A DNA stretch of 27,650 nt from DASXTK01 sp036505485 (lineage in GTDB: Bacteria; Actinomycetota; Acidimicrobiia; Acidimicrobiales; VFJN01): positions 1 through 27,650 of the forward strand of contig DASXTK010000142.1 of the NCBI GenBank assembly GCA_036505485.1. Direction: 5' to 3'. Both the position numbers and the translations under genes were made by a program. The stretch's first letter is position 1; every line of letters starts with the position of its first letter. This document shows positions 16,108 to 22,995 of this stretch, piece by piece. The notes below the pieces were generated by a model. The model saw nothing but the letters and a program-made list of their open reading frames with translations. It made no database searches and had not been told where the DNA came from.

Positions 16108-17607
16108 TCAGAGGGCTTGCCCACCGAGGTTGGTGTAGCCCTGCCATCCTCCGACCCACTGGGTCCACAGAACGTTGCCCGCGGATCCGCGCACGAACAG
16201 GTTGGTGTTACCGCCGTGGACGGTGGCTCCAACCCCCGAGTTCGCTAGCCCCAGATCTGGCTGCTGGAACCAGTCCCCCCAGCCCGAGTTGGGGCGATAC
16301 GCCTTGTAGTAGACCCGGCCGTCGGTGCCACGACCGTAGAGCTCCAGGTTGTCGGTCCACTGGACGACGCCCAGCGCGCTGGTGATCGAACCAGCCGCGC
16401 CGCCGGGCTGGATGGGTCCGGCCCAGGTCCGGGAGCTGTCGATCCAGAACACTTGATACGGGCGCCGGTCGGGGCGCGTGTACCAGACCTGCACCTGGTC
16501 GGTGCCGTAGCTGGTGGCGCTGGGGGCCGAATTGAGGACGTCGGTGGTCCGTCGCTGCCAGCCGCCCCAGGTGTAGCTCCACTCGCCGACGCGGGGCTGG
16601 AACGTCGGAGTGAGGACGCGGCTGTACAGATGTCCGTCCGTGCCTCGACCCATCAGGTAGAGCGAGCCATGGAGCACCGCCGCCGCCGGCTGGGTGGAGA
16701 GGTTGCCGCCGACGAGCAGCTGCCAGGGTTGCCACGTGGTCCCGCCGTCGAACGACGTCTGCCAGTACACCTGGGTGAGGCCGTTGGCGTCCTCGGCTCC
16801 GTTGGCGAACAGGTCGATGCGGTCCAAGCCGTTGTTGTCGGTCCAGGCGACGGCGGCGGGTGCCGAGCTCAGGATTCCAGGGCCAGTACTACGCCAATCG
16901 GCGCTCCACGCGGTCGTGAACGTGCGCTGATAGATCCGCCGGTCGGTTCCCCGGACGAACACATCCATCCGACTCGACGTCGATGTCGCCGCGGGCATCT
17001 CGCCGCAGTTGTTGCTGTAGACGCTCTTCCACTCGGTGTTGACCTGGCCGAACTCGCGACCGTTGAACCAGGGACGAACCCGCTCCGACCCCTCGAACCC
17101 CCAGCTCGCCTCGCCGTCTCCGTTGGTGTCGATGGCGGCCTCGAAATGCAGGTGCGGGACTTTGTTCGAGGTGGTGCCGGTTTTGCCGACCCGACCGATC
17201 TCCTGGCCCTGATGCACATGCTGGCCGACACTCACCGAGCGCGATTGCAGGTGCAGGTAGGTCGTGAACCAGCCGCCTCCATGGTTGATCTGGATCACCT
17301 CGCCGGCCCCCGTGCCGTCTGAGCGCTGGTGGAGGAACGACTGGTTGACCACCCCGTCCGCTGCGGCGACAACCAGGCTGCCCTCGGTGCCAGCCACGGT
17401 GGGCGAACGTTGCATGTCCAGCGCCGGAGCATGCGCCGGGCCGGAGGCGTCGAGCCACCACCGATCCCCGCACGGGAACGGCAGCTGGAACGCCGGACGC
17501 GGGCCGGGAGCCGCGCCTGCCGCCGGCGCCGCCAGCCATCCCGACACCGCCACCGTCAGCAGCAACGCCACCGTCGCCAACCTTCGTATGGATCTGAATC
17601 CCTTCAT
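16108..17607 (-). CDS. Secreted M23 metallopeptidase with C-terminal PLL-like propeller
   Basis: This 499-residue secreted protein is predicted to cleave peptidoglycan cross-bridges. A signal peptide spans about 1-32 (basic start, hydrophobic core, APAAGA). The LytM/M23 domain (about 35-200) has the candidate zinc ligands H59 and D64 in GPAHAPALD and H154 in PHLHF, plus H119 in YLHL. An insert DTNGDGE (160-166) resembles an EF-hand-type calcium loop. Residues from about 213 onward repeat a (V/L)xxRGTDxxxY motif (FVRGTDRRIY, GRGTDGHLY, GRGTDGRVY), as in PLL-type sugar-binding propellers. ATG 17607 is preferred because it begins the signal peptide and follows GGGGAGG, although the spacing is short. 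An open frame continues upstream to 17676. The propeller may target the enzyme to a glycan. Confidence 0.88.
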   Translation of the reverse strand: MKGFRSIRRLATVALLLTVAVSGWLAAPAAGAAPGPRPAFQLPFPCGDRWWLDASGPAHAPALDMQRSPTVAGTEGSLVVAAADGVVNQSFLHQRSDGTGAGEVIQINHGGGWFTTYLHLQSRSVSVGQHVHQGQEIGRVGKTGTTSNKVPHLHFEAAIDTNGDGEASWGFEGSERVRPWFNGREFGQVNTEWKSVYSNNCGEMPAATSTSSRMDVFVRGTDRRIYQRTFTTAWSADWRSTGPGILSSAPAAVAWTDNNGLDRIDLFANGAEDANGLTQVYWQTSFDGGTTWQPWQLLVGGNLSTQPAAAVLHGSLYLMGRGTDGHLYSRVLTPTFQPRVGEWSYTWGGWQRRTTDVLNSAPSATSYGTDQVQVWYTRPDRRPYQVFWIDSSRTWAGPIQPGGAAGSITSALGVVQWTDNLELYGRGTDGRVYYKAYRPNSGWGDWFQQPDLGLANSGVGATVHGGNTNLFVRGSAGNVLWTQWVGGWQGYTNLGGQAL

Positions 17608-17704
17608 GGCCTCCCCTTTGGTTGGTCCGCCCGGAGGCGACCGTAAGAAGAGGTCCGCTATCCCAACGCTGCGCAACCGCTACGAGATGCCGAGCCACCA
17701 AGCT

Positions 17705-17736
17705 GAACTGCTGACCCCGGCCGCGGACCGCAGTTC
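17705..17736. repeat. Inverted repeat between the oxidase and M23 peptidase genes
   Basis: GAACTGC at 17705-17711 and GCAGTTC at 17730-17736 are exact reverse complements flanking an 18-base GC-rich centre that contains CCGCGG. They lie in the 169-bp gap between the end of the sugar-amine operon (17777) and the start of the M23 gene (17607), both on the minus strand. It may end the operon or serve as an operator for the peptidase. There is no T-tract, and I could not find a convincing promoter or a c-di-AMP (ydaO) riboswitch in the gap. Confidence 0.4.
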
Positions 17737-17776
17737 TACCCCCCGCTACCAGCCGTCGACTGAACAGCGCCGCCGA

Positions 17777-18898
17777 CTAGACCCGAATTCGTTGGCGGGG
17801 TTGGCGGTGTTGTTCGAGCGTGAGACGCGGGTGTGGTGGCGGCTCACCCAGAGCAAGGTTGGCGAGGCAGCGGCCGATCTCGGGGACGAACTTGAACCCG
17901 TGCCCTGAGAAGCCGGTGCCGACGACAACCGGGCCGACGGCGTCCAGCACGAAGTCGTGGCTCGGGGTGGACGTGTAGAGGCAGGTCATCGTGCTCACCA
18001 TCTGGGGCACCAGACCCGGTAGCCAGGTGGCGACATACCGCTCCATCCGGGCAGTTCGGTCCGGGTCGGCGGCGAATGTGCGATCGTCGCCGGTCGTGAT
18101 CTCCCCGGTGTGGTGCTCGCCGAGCTTGACCAGCCCTTGGGGCGTAGGCAGTCCGTAGATCGTGCGGTCATGCAAATGGAGGAACGACGGGACCGCCGTA
18201 CGGGCGATCTTTGGGTCCGGGCGAAAGAAGAACACGTGCTCCTCGGTCGTGGTGAGGGGCGGCAAAGAAACGCCGGGCACGAGGTCGGCGGTCCACGCTC
18301 CCGCCGTGAGCACCACCGCGCTGGCACGGTACGTCTCGTCGCTCGCGCGAACTCGCACGCCGCCGTCGTCGACCTCGATGGCTGACACCCGAGTCCCGAA
18401 CCGGAGGTCTGCGCCTCCCGCCGTCGCCCGTGCGGCCAGGCTCTCGACCGCGTCGGCGGCTCGCACCCAACCAGCGCTCGGCTGCATCAGCACCGTGTCA
18501 CCGGGTGCGACCCGCATGACCGGCCAACGGTCGGTCGCGTCCGACGCGGTCAGCACCTCGGTCGCCACCCCGAACTGCTGCGCGACCTGTGTCATCTCGC
18601 TGAGCTCTCCGTCCGCCGTCCCGTGCTCGATCGATCCGACCCGGTGAAAGAGCGGACGTCCCGCATCACGCTCGAGTCGTTGCCAACCCTCATCGGCGGC
18701 CACGGCCATCTCTACGTAGGTGGGGTCGGCGTAGAGATAACGGAAGATGCGCTCGTCCCCGTGCGAAGCACCGCGATGGTGACCTGCTTCGAACCTCTCC
18801 AACACGACGACGCGCGCCCTGGGCGCCAACCACCACGCGGTCGAGAGCCCCATCGCCCCGCCCCCGATGACGACGACGTCCACATCTCGCGGGACCAT
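17777..18898 (-). CDS. MSOX-family covalent-flavin amine oxidase (sarcosine / N-methyltryptophan / fructosyl-amino acid oxidase type)
   Basis: This 373-residue FAD enzyme oxidises secondary amines to imines, releasing H2O2. The dinucleotide-binding motif GGGAMG is at 12-17. Residues matching the monomeric sarcosine oxidase active site are present: R50 and R53 (DERIFR), K258 (VKLGEHH, the oxygen-activating lysine), C306 (TCLYTSTP, the covalent flavin cysteine) with Y308, and K336 (GFSGHGFKF). The R53/K336 pair binds the substrate carboxylate in MSOX, so an N-substituted amino acid is expected. Family members include sarcosine, N-methyltryptophan and bacterial fructosyl-amino acid oxidases, which motifs alone do not separate. 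ATG 18898 has GAGGAA upstream and follows the ROK kinase stop by 29 bp. It is last in a sugar-transport operon. Confidence 0.88.
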   Translation of the reverse strand: MVPRDVDVVVIGGGAMGLSTAWWLAPRARVVVLERFEAGHHRGASHGDERIFRYLYADPTYVEMAVAADEGWQRLERDAGRPLFHRVGSIEHGTADGELSEMTQVAQQFGVATEVLTASDATDRWPVMRVAPGDTVLMQPSAGWVRAADAVESLAARATAGGADLRFGTRVSAIEVDDGGVRVRASDETYRASAVVLTAGAWTADLVPGVSLPPLTTTEEHVFFFRPDPKIARTAVPSFLHLHDRTIYGLPTPQGLVKLGEHHTGEITTGDDRTFAADPDRTARMERYVATWLPGLVPQMVSTMTCLYTSTPSHDFVLDAVGPVVVGTGFSGHGFKFVPEIGRCLANLALGEPPPHPRLTLEQHRQPRQRIRV

Positions 18899-18927
18899 GC
18901 TCTCAGCTTCCTCGATCGGCGCGGGGG

Positions 18928-19833
18928 TCAGGGGTCGAAGGCAAGCGCGAGGGCCAGCGCGCCGTACAGCGGGGCGTCGTCGACGAAGCGGGCCGCTGTG
19001 ATCTCCGGCGGGAACGGAACGGCGCGCCGCACCGCCCTGCGGATGCCAGGCACTATCTGGTTGGCCGCAGCCATCATCCCTCCACCGAGCACCACGCGTT
19101 GGGGATCGAGGATGATGCACAGGTTGACCACGGTCATGGCCAATGCATCGAGGGCCTCGACCAAGACCGCCTCCAACCGGGGATCGTCACGCCGAGCGAA
19201 CACGTCGGCGGCCGTCACCGGCTCGCCGAGCAGGGCCGACCCGCGACCGGCGAGTGCGCCACCGGAGACATGCTCCTCCAGCGGTGCCCGGCCGTCGGCG
19301 TAGCCGGGCTCGCCCGGACGTCTGAGCAGGTAGGCGATCTCACCAGCGCCGTCGTGTGCGCCCCGCACCACGCGGCCGTCGACGACGAGCCCCGCCGCCA
19401 GGCCAGTACCGAGATTGAAGTAGACACCGACGTCGACGCCCTTCAGCCGGCCCCAACGCAGCTCGGCCGCGGTCGCGGCCTTGACGTCGTTGTCGATCCG
19501 AATCCGAGCGGTGCCGAGCTCCTCGTGGAGCAGCCGCGGCAACTCCAGTCCATCCCAGCCGGGCACGTTGGGCGCCAGCCGCACCTGGCCGTCGCGCACC
19601 ACGCCGGCGGTCGAGACGCCCACGGCGGTGAGCTGCCCGCCTCGCTGTGCCGTGGTCTCCGAGACCAGCCGGTGCGCGGCCTGCATCGACTCCCGTACGA
19701 CCTCGGTGGCGCTGCCCCGCGTATCCACGCGGGTCTGGTGCAACACCCCGCCGTCCGGGGATCCGCCTTCGGCGCCCATGGTGGCCAGGGCGACCTTGGT
19801 CCCCCCGAAGTCGATTCCGAGGACGACGTTCAC
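18928..19833 (-). CDS. ROK-family sugar kinase, atypical sugar-site motif
   Basis: This 301-residue protein of the ROK fold is expected to phosphorylate an imported sugar with ATP. The N-terminal phosphate-binding motif GIDFGGTK (6-13) and the acidic pair IDNDVKAA with putative catalytic D116 are intact, which separates it from ROK repressors. Two features of classical ROK glucokinases are missing: the GEIGH segment reads GEIAYL, losing the sugar- and zinc-contacting His, and there is no CxCGxxGC cysteine cluster (the region reads GYADGRAPLEEHVSG). Sugar specificity may therefore differ from glucokinase, or activity may be altered. The GTG start at 19833 overlaps the permease stop in a GTGA, indicating translational coupling. 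There is no DNA-binding domain. Confidence 0.87.
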   Translation of the reverse strand: MNVVLGIDFGGTKVALATMGAEGGSPDGGVLHQTRVDTRGSATEVVRESMQAAHRLVSETTAQRGGQLTAVGVSTAGVVRDGQVRLAPNVPGWDGLELPRLLHEELGTARIRIDNDVKAATAAELRWGRLKGVDVGVYFNLGTGLAAGLVVDGRVVRGAHDGAGEIAYLLRRPGEPGYADGRAPLEEHVSGGALAGRGSALLGEPVTAADVFARRDDPRLEAVLVEALDALAMTVVNLCIILDPQRVVLGGGMMAAANQIVPGIRRAVRRAVPFPPEITAARFVDDAPLYGALALALAFDP

Positions 19834-21047
19834 TGGCGGGCGGGTCGGGCGATTGAGTCGATCGCGACCGCGAGCGCCAGCACGCCCGCTGTGACCATGA
19901 ACCGAACCGAGGAGTCCACGTTGAGCAGCAGCATCCCGTTGGTGACCGCTTGCAGGACGAGGATGCCCAGCAGCGCTGCGTAGGTCCGCCCCTTGCCCCC
20001 GTACAGGCTGGCACCGCCGATCACCGCGGCCGCGACGGCGATGAGCAGCGTGTCGCTTCCGCCCGAGCTCTGGTTGACCGCAGCCAGCCGACTGGCCGCC
20101 AGGATGCCGCCGATGGCCGCGAGTGTCGACGCCGACATGAATCCGATGATCCGCACCCGTCGCACGTTGATCCCAGCGCGGCGGGCGGCTTCGGCGTTGC
20201 CACCGACGGCATAGATCCGGCGGCCACCGACAGTGTGACGCAGGACGAGGTCGAGCAGCACCACCAGCGATCCGAAGATCAGGAAGGTGAGAGGAACGCC
20301 GCGGTCCGCCGACAGCACCGAGACCGCGGTCACGAGCACCACCGCGAGGCCCCCGATCCGCACCACGAGCCACGGCCAGGCCGTCACCGGCAGCCCGGCG
20401 TTGGCGCGGGCGCGTCGCGAGATCAGCAACACCGCTGCGTAGGTTCCGACGATCGCGGCGACGACGGCCCAGGCCAGGCCTGGCGCCAGCCAGGTGTCGG
20501 ACAGGCTGGCTATCTCACCGTCGTAGGGCAGATCGATGGTGCCGCCCTTGCCGAGCAGGTAGAGCATGAGCCCCTGCCAGCCGATCAGGCCCGACAGGGT
20601 GACGACGAACGAGGGCATGCGCAGGAACGTCACCATCAACCCGTGCAGCAGCCCGATCGCCGCGCCGGTGGCGATCGCGGCGGCGACCGCGAGCCCCGGA
20701 TGGACGTCGTGGCGGACGTTGAGCACGGTCATCTCCACCGCGCAGAGCCCGCTGACCGACCCGACCGATAGGTCGATCTCGCCGAGCAGCAGCACCATGA
20801 TCACCCCGAGCGCGATGGTGCCGGTGGCGGCCATCTGCAGCGCCAGGTTGGTGAGGTTTTCCGCCGAGAGGAAGTGCTCGCTCAACGACCCGAACACCAC
20901 CGCGATCACGAAGAGCCCAAGCACGACGGGGAGCGCTGTGTCCGTTGCCGCCGCCTTGATGGTGGGCTTGGCGGCCTTGATCGTCGGCACGATCGCTCGG
21001 ATGGTGGCGCGCGTCGTGGGCTCGGTGTGCTCCGCCGTCACGGTCAC
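19830..21047 (-). CDS. ABC sugar transporter permease, XylH/RbsC-like
   Basis: This 405-residue polytopic membrane protein belongs to the BPD_transp_2 family of sugar permeases. After a Thr/Lys-rich N-terminal tail of about 40 residues there are roughly ten or more hydrophobic helices. Family stretches include the GEIDLSVGSVSGL segment near residue 90 and the GGRRIYAVGGNAEAARRAGI loop that contacts the ATPase. It would form the membrane channel for the adjacent binding protein and ATPase. The GTG start at 21047 shares a GTGA overlap with the ATPase stop, and its own stop overlaps the kinase start in the same way. Its length fits XylH. The transported sugar is not fixed by the permease sequence. 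Confidence 0.92.
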   Translation of the reverse strand: MTVTAEHTEPTTRATIRAIVPTIKAAKPTIKAAATDTALPVVLGLFVIAVVFGSLSEHFLSAENLTNLALQMAATGTIALGVIMVLLLGEIDLSVGSVSGLCAVEMTVLNVRHDVHPGLAVAAAIATGAAIGLLHGLMVTFLRMPSFVVTLSGLIGWQGLMLYLLGKGGTIDLPYDGEIASLSDTWLAPGLAWAVVAAIVGTYAAVLLISRRARANAGLPVTAWPWLVVRIGGLAVVLVTAVSVLSADRGVPLTFLIFGSLVVLLDLVLRHTVGGRRIYAVGGNAEAARRAGINVRRVRIIGFMSASTLAAIGGILAASRLAAVNQSSGGSDTLLIAVAAAVIGGASLYGGKGRTYAALLGILVLQAVTNGMLLLNVDSSVRFMVTAGVLALAVAIDSIARPARQ

Positions 21048-21775
21048 AGCGCGTCTCCCGCACCCGTTATCGCCCCGACGATCTCCTGCGGGGACGTCTC
21101 CGACGTGACGAAGTCACCCGCGTTGCGACCGAGTCGCAGCACGACGATCCGATCGCTGACCGCGCGCACGTCCGCCAAGTTGTGGGAGATGACCAGGACG
21201 GCGAGGCCGCGATCGCGCAACCGGCCGATCAAGGCCAGCACGTGTGCCGTCTGCTCCACCCCGAGCGCCGCAGTGGGCTCGTCCAGGATGACCATGCGCG
21301 GCTGCCCGAGAAGGGCCCGGGTGATGGCGACCGACTGTCGCTGGCCTCCCGACAAGGTGGCGACGGGCGACCGGACGTCGGGGATGCGGACGTCGAGCGA
21401 GGCCAGCAGGTCACGGGTCGTGCGTTCCATCCGCACGTGGCCCAGCACCGACCACCGCCGCCGCTCGGTGCCCAGGAACAGGTTGGCCACGACGTCGAGG
21501 TTCTCGCAGAGCGCCAGGTCCTGGTACACCGTCGAGATCCCGAGCGTTTGGGCGTCGTGGGGGGACTTCATCCGGACGGGATGGCCGTCGAACTCCATGG
21601 CCACCTGGTCGGCGTGCACGACCCCGGAGATGACCTTGACCAGAGTGGACTTACCCGCCCCGTTGTCGCCGACGAGGGCAACCACCTCGCCGGCGGAAAC
21701 ATCGAGGGCTATGTCGTCCAGGGCTTGCACCGCCCCGAACTGCTTGGTCGCGCCCCGGATCGACAACACAGCCAA
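21044..21775 (-). CDS. ABC sugar transporter ATP-binding protein, single-domain
   Basis: This 243-residue ABC ATPase has all cassette motifs: Walker A GDNGAGKST (36-44), Q-loop Q85, signature LSGGQRQ (141-147), Walker B MVILDEPTAAL with E166, and switch H198. E. coli XylG or RbsA hold two such domains in about 500 residues; this protein is one domain and presumably works as a homodimer. The open frame begins at a TTG (21775) directly after the TAG of the binding-protein gene, with no intergenic base; GTG 21769 is an alternative start. It ends in a GTGA overlap with the permease. Confidence 0.92.
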   Translation of the reverse strand: MAVLSIRGATKQFGAVQALDDIALDVSAGEVVALVGDNGAGKSTLVKVISGVVHADQVAMEFDGHPVRMKSPHDAQTLGISTVYQDLALCENLDVVANLFLGTERRRWSVLGHVRMERTTRDLLASLDVRIPDVRSPVATLSGGQRQSVAITRALLGQPRMVILDEPTAALGVEQTAHVLALIGRLRDRGLAVLVISHNLADVRAVSDRIVVLRLGRNAGDFVTSETSPQEIVGAITGAGDAL

Positions 21776-22858
21776 CTAGTGGATCCCCGCTTCCTCGCAC
21801 GCGGCGGCGAGCTCGTCGGTGCAGATCTCGTCGACCGTGTAGAAGCCGTCCTGCACGATCGTTTCGTTGATCTTGTCCTTGGTGACCGCGATCGGGTCGA
21901 GCAGGAAAGTCGGGATCTCGGTGGTGCCGTTGTCGACCGTCGTGGGGGCCGAGGGCTTCTCGCCGTTGATCAGGGCCACCGCCAGCTCGGCCGACTTCTC
22001 GGCCTGGGCCTTGATGTCGAGGTAGATGGTCATCGTCTGCTCGCCGGTGAGGATGCGCTGCACCGCCGCCAGCTCGGCGTCCTGGCCGGTGATCGGCGGC
22101 AGCTTGCTGTATCCGGCCCGCTTCATCGCAGTGATGGCGCCGCCGGCCATGCCGTCGTTGGCGGACAGCACACCGACGATGGAGTCGCGGCCCAGCGCGG
22201 TGATGGCCTGATCCATCTGGTCCTGAGCCTTGTCGGGACTCCAGTCGGGCGTGTCGAACTCGCGGCCGATGGTCACCTTGCCGTCGAGCACGTTGTGGGC
22301 GCCCGTCTTGTAGTCGCCCGAGCTCGGGTCAGTAGGTGAGCCGTTGATCATCACGATCTGGCCCGTGCCGGTGGCGCCGTTGGCGGCCATCGCGTCAAGG
22401 AGCGCTTGGCCCTGCATCTCTCCGACGGTCACGTTGTCGAAGGAGACGTAGTACTCGTATTCGATGCCGGTGATGAGCCGGTCGTAGGCGATGACCGGGA
22501 TGTCCTGCCGCTTGGCCTGGTTGACCATCGATGCCACTGCTTCGGCATCCACGGCGTCGAGGGCGAGGACATCGGCTCCCTGGGTGAGCGCCGATTCGAT
22601 CTGCGACTGCTGCTTGGCGGGATCCTGGTCGGCGTTGAAGTAGAGAACCTCGCAATCACTGCAGAGATCTGCGACTTTGGCCTCGAACAACGGCCGATCG
22701 AATGCCTCGTAACGCGTGGTCTTCGACTCGGGCAGGAACAGGGCGATGGTCTTCCCGTCACCGCCTCCGCCCTTGTCGGACGTGCTGTCGTCGTCCCCTC
22801 CGCACGCCGCCGCGAGTAAGACCGCGGCGATGCAAACCGCCAGCCACTGTCGATGCAT
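21776..22858 (-). CDS. XylF-like sugar-binding lipoprotein of the ABC importer
   Basis: This 360-residue substrate-binding lipoprotein is anchored outside the membrane. The signal peptide ends in the lipobox LAAAC (C19), followed by a flexible Gly/Asp-rich linker. The mature part has the periplasmic-binding-protein type 1 fold and matches D-xylose-binding XylF in several stretches: IAYDRLITG, YYVSFDNVTVGEMQG, NGSPTDPSSGD, ANDGMAGGAI and TGQDAELAAVQRI. The ligand is probably a sugar or sugar-like molecule, not necessarily xylose, since no xylose isomerase or xylulokinase is nearby. ATG 22858 begins the signal peptide and follows AGGGTGG; an upstream frame to 22909 lacks such support. It is the first gene of the five-gene operon and diverges from the ROK regulator. 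Confidence 0.92.
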   Translation of the reverse strand: MHRQWLAVCIAAVLLAAACGGDDDSTSDKGGGGDGKTIALFLPESKTTRYEAFDRPLFEAKVADLCSDCEVLYFNADQDPAKQQSQIESALTQGADVLALDAVDAEAVASMVNQAKRQDIPVIAYDRLITGIEYEYYVSFDNVTVGEMQGQALLDAMAANGATGTGQIVMINGSPTDPSSGDYKTGAHNVLDGKVTIGREFDTPDWSPDKAQDQMDQAITALGRDSIVGVLSANDGMAGGAITAMKRAGYSKLPPITGQDAELAAVQRILTGEQTMTIYLDIKAQAEKSAELAVALINGEKPSAPTTVDNGTTEIPTFLLDPIAVTKDKINETIVQDGFYTVDEICTDELAAACEEAGIH

Positions 22859-22883
22859 GGCATCCACCCTTTCTCCCAACTGC

Positions 22884-22967
22884 TGCGACCATAATCCGAT
22901 TGCGACCATTCGGCAAGGACCTTTACGAAGGGTTGCAATATGTATTGGATGGACGGGGTGGATGGAC
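22884..22967. promoter_or_regulatory. Divergent control region between sugar operon and ROK repressor
   Basis: The 137-bp gap between the two divergent starts (22858 minus, 22996 plus) holds several repeated elements. TGCGACCAT occurs at 22884-22892 and 22901-22909. An imperfect palindrome ACCtTTacgAAgGGT spans 22919-22933. TGGATGGAC occurs at 22946-22954 and 22959-22967. On the minus strand a weak promoter is possible, CTTGCC then TTATGG with a 17-base spacer. These are candidate operators for the adjacent ROK regulator; none is a clear match to a published consensus. Confidence 0.45.
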
Positions 22968-22995
22968 CTAGTCGCCTCTGTGGGACCCTTTGGCC

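Noticed and set aside
17608..17776. A possible c-di-AMP (ydaO) riboswitch upstream of the M23 peptidase
   Set aside because: Such elements often precede actinobacterial cell-wall hydrolases, but I could not match the conserved core here. Only a 7-bp inverted repeat is evident.
21774..21788. A stretch AACTAGTGGATCCCC resembling a cloning-vector polylinker (adjacent SpeI and BamHI sites)
   Set aside because: It reads through the natural end of the binding-protein gene and the start of the ATPase gene, with normal coding sequence on both sides, so it is a chance match and not vector contamination or a join.
18928..22858. Annotating the transporter and kinase as a D-xylose operon (xylFGH plus kinase)
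   Set aside because: The binding protein is XylF-like, but no isomerase or xylulokinase is present, the kinase is ROK-type, and an amine oxidase is included, so a xylose label would claim too much.
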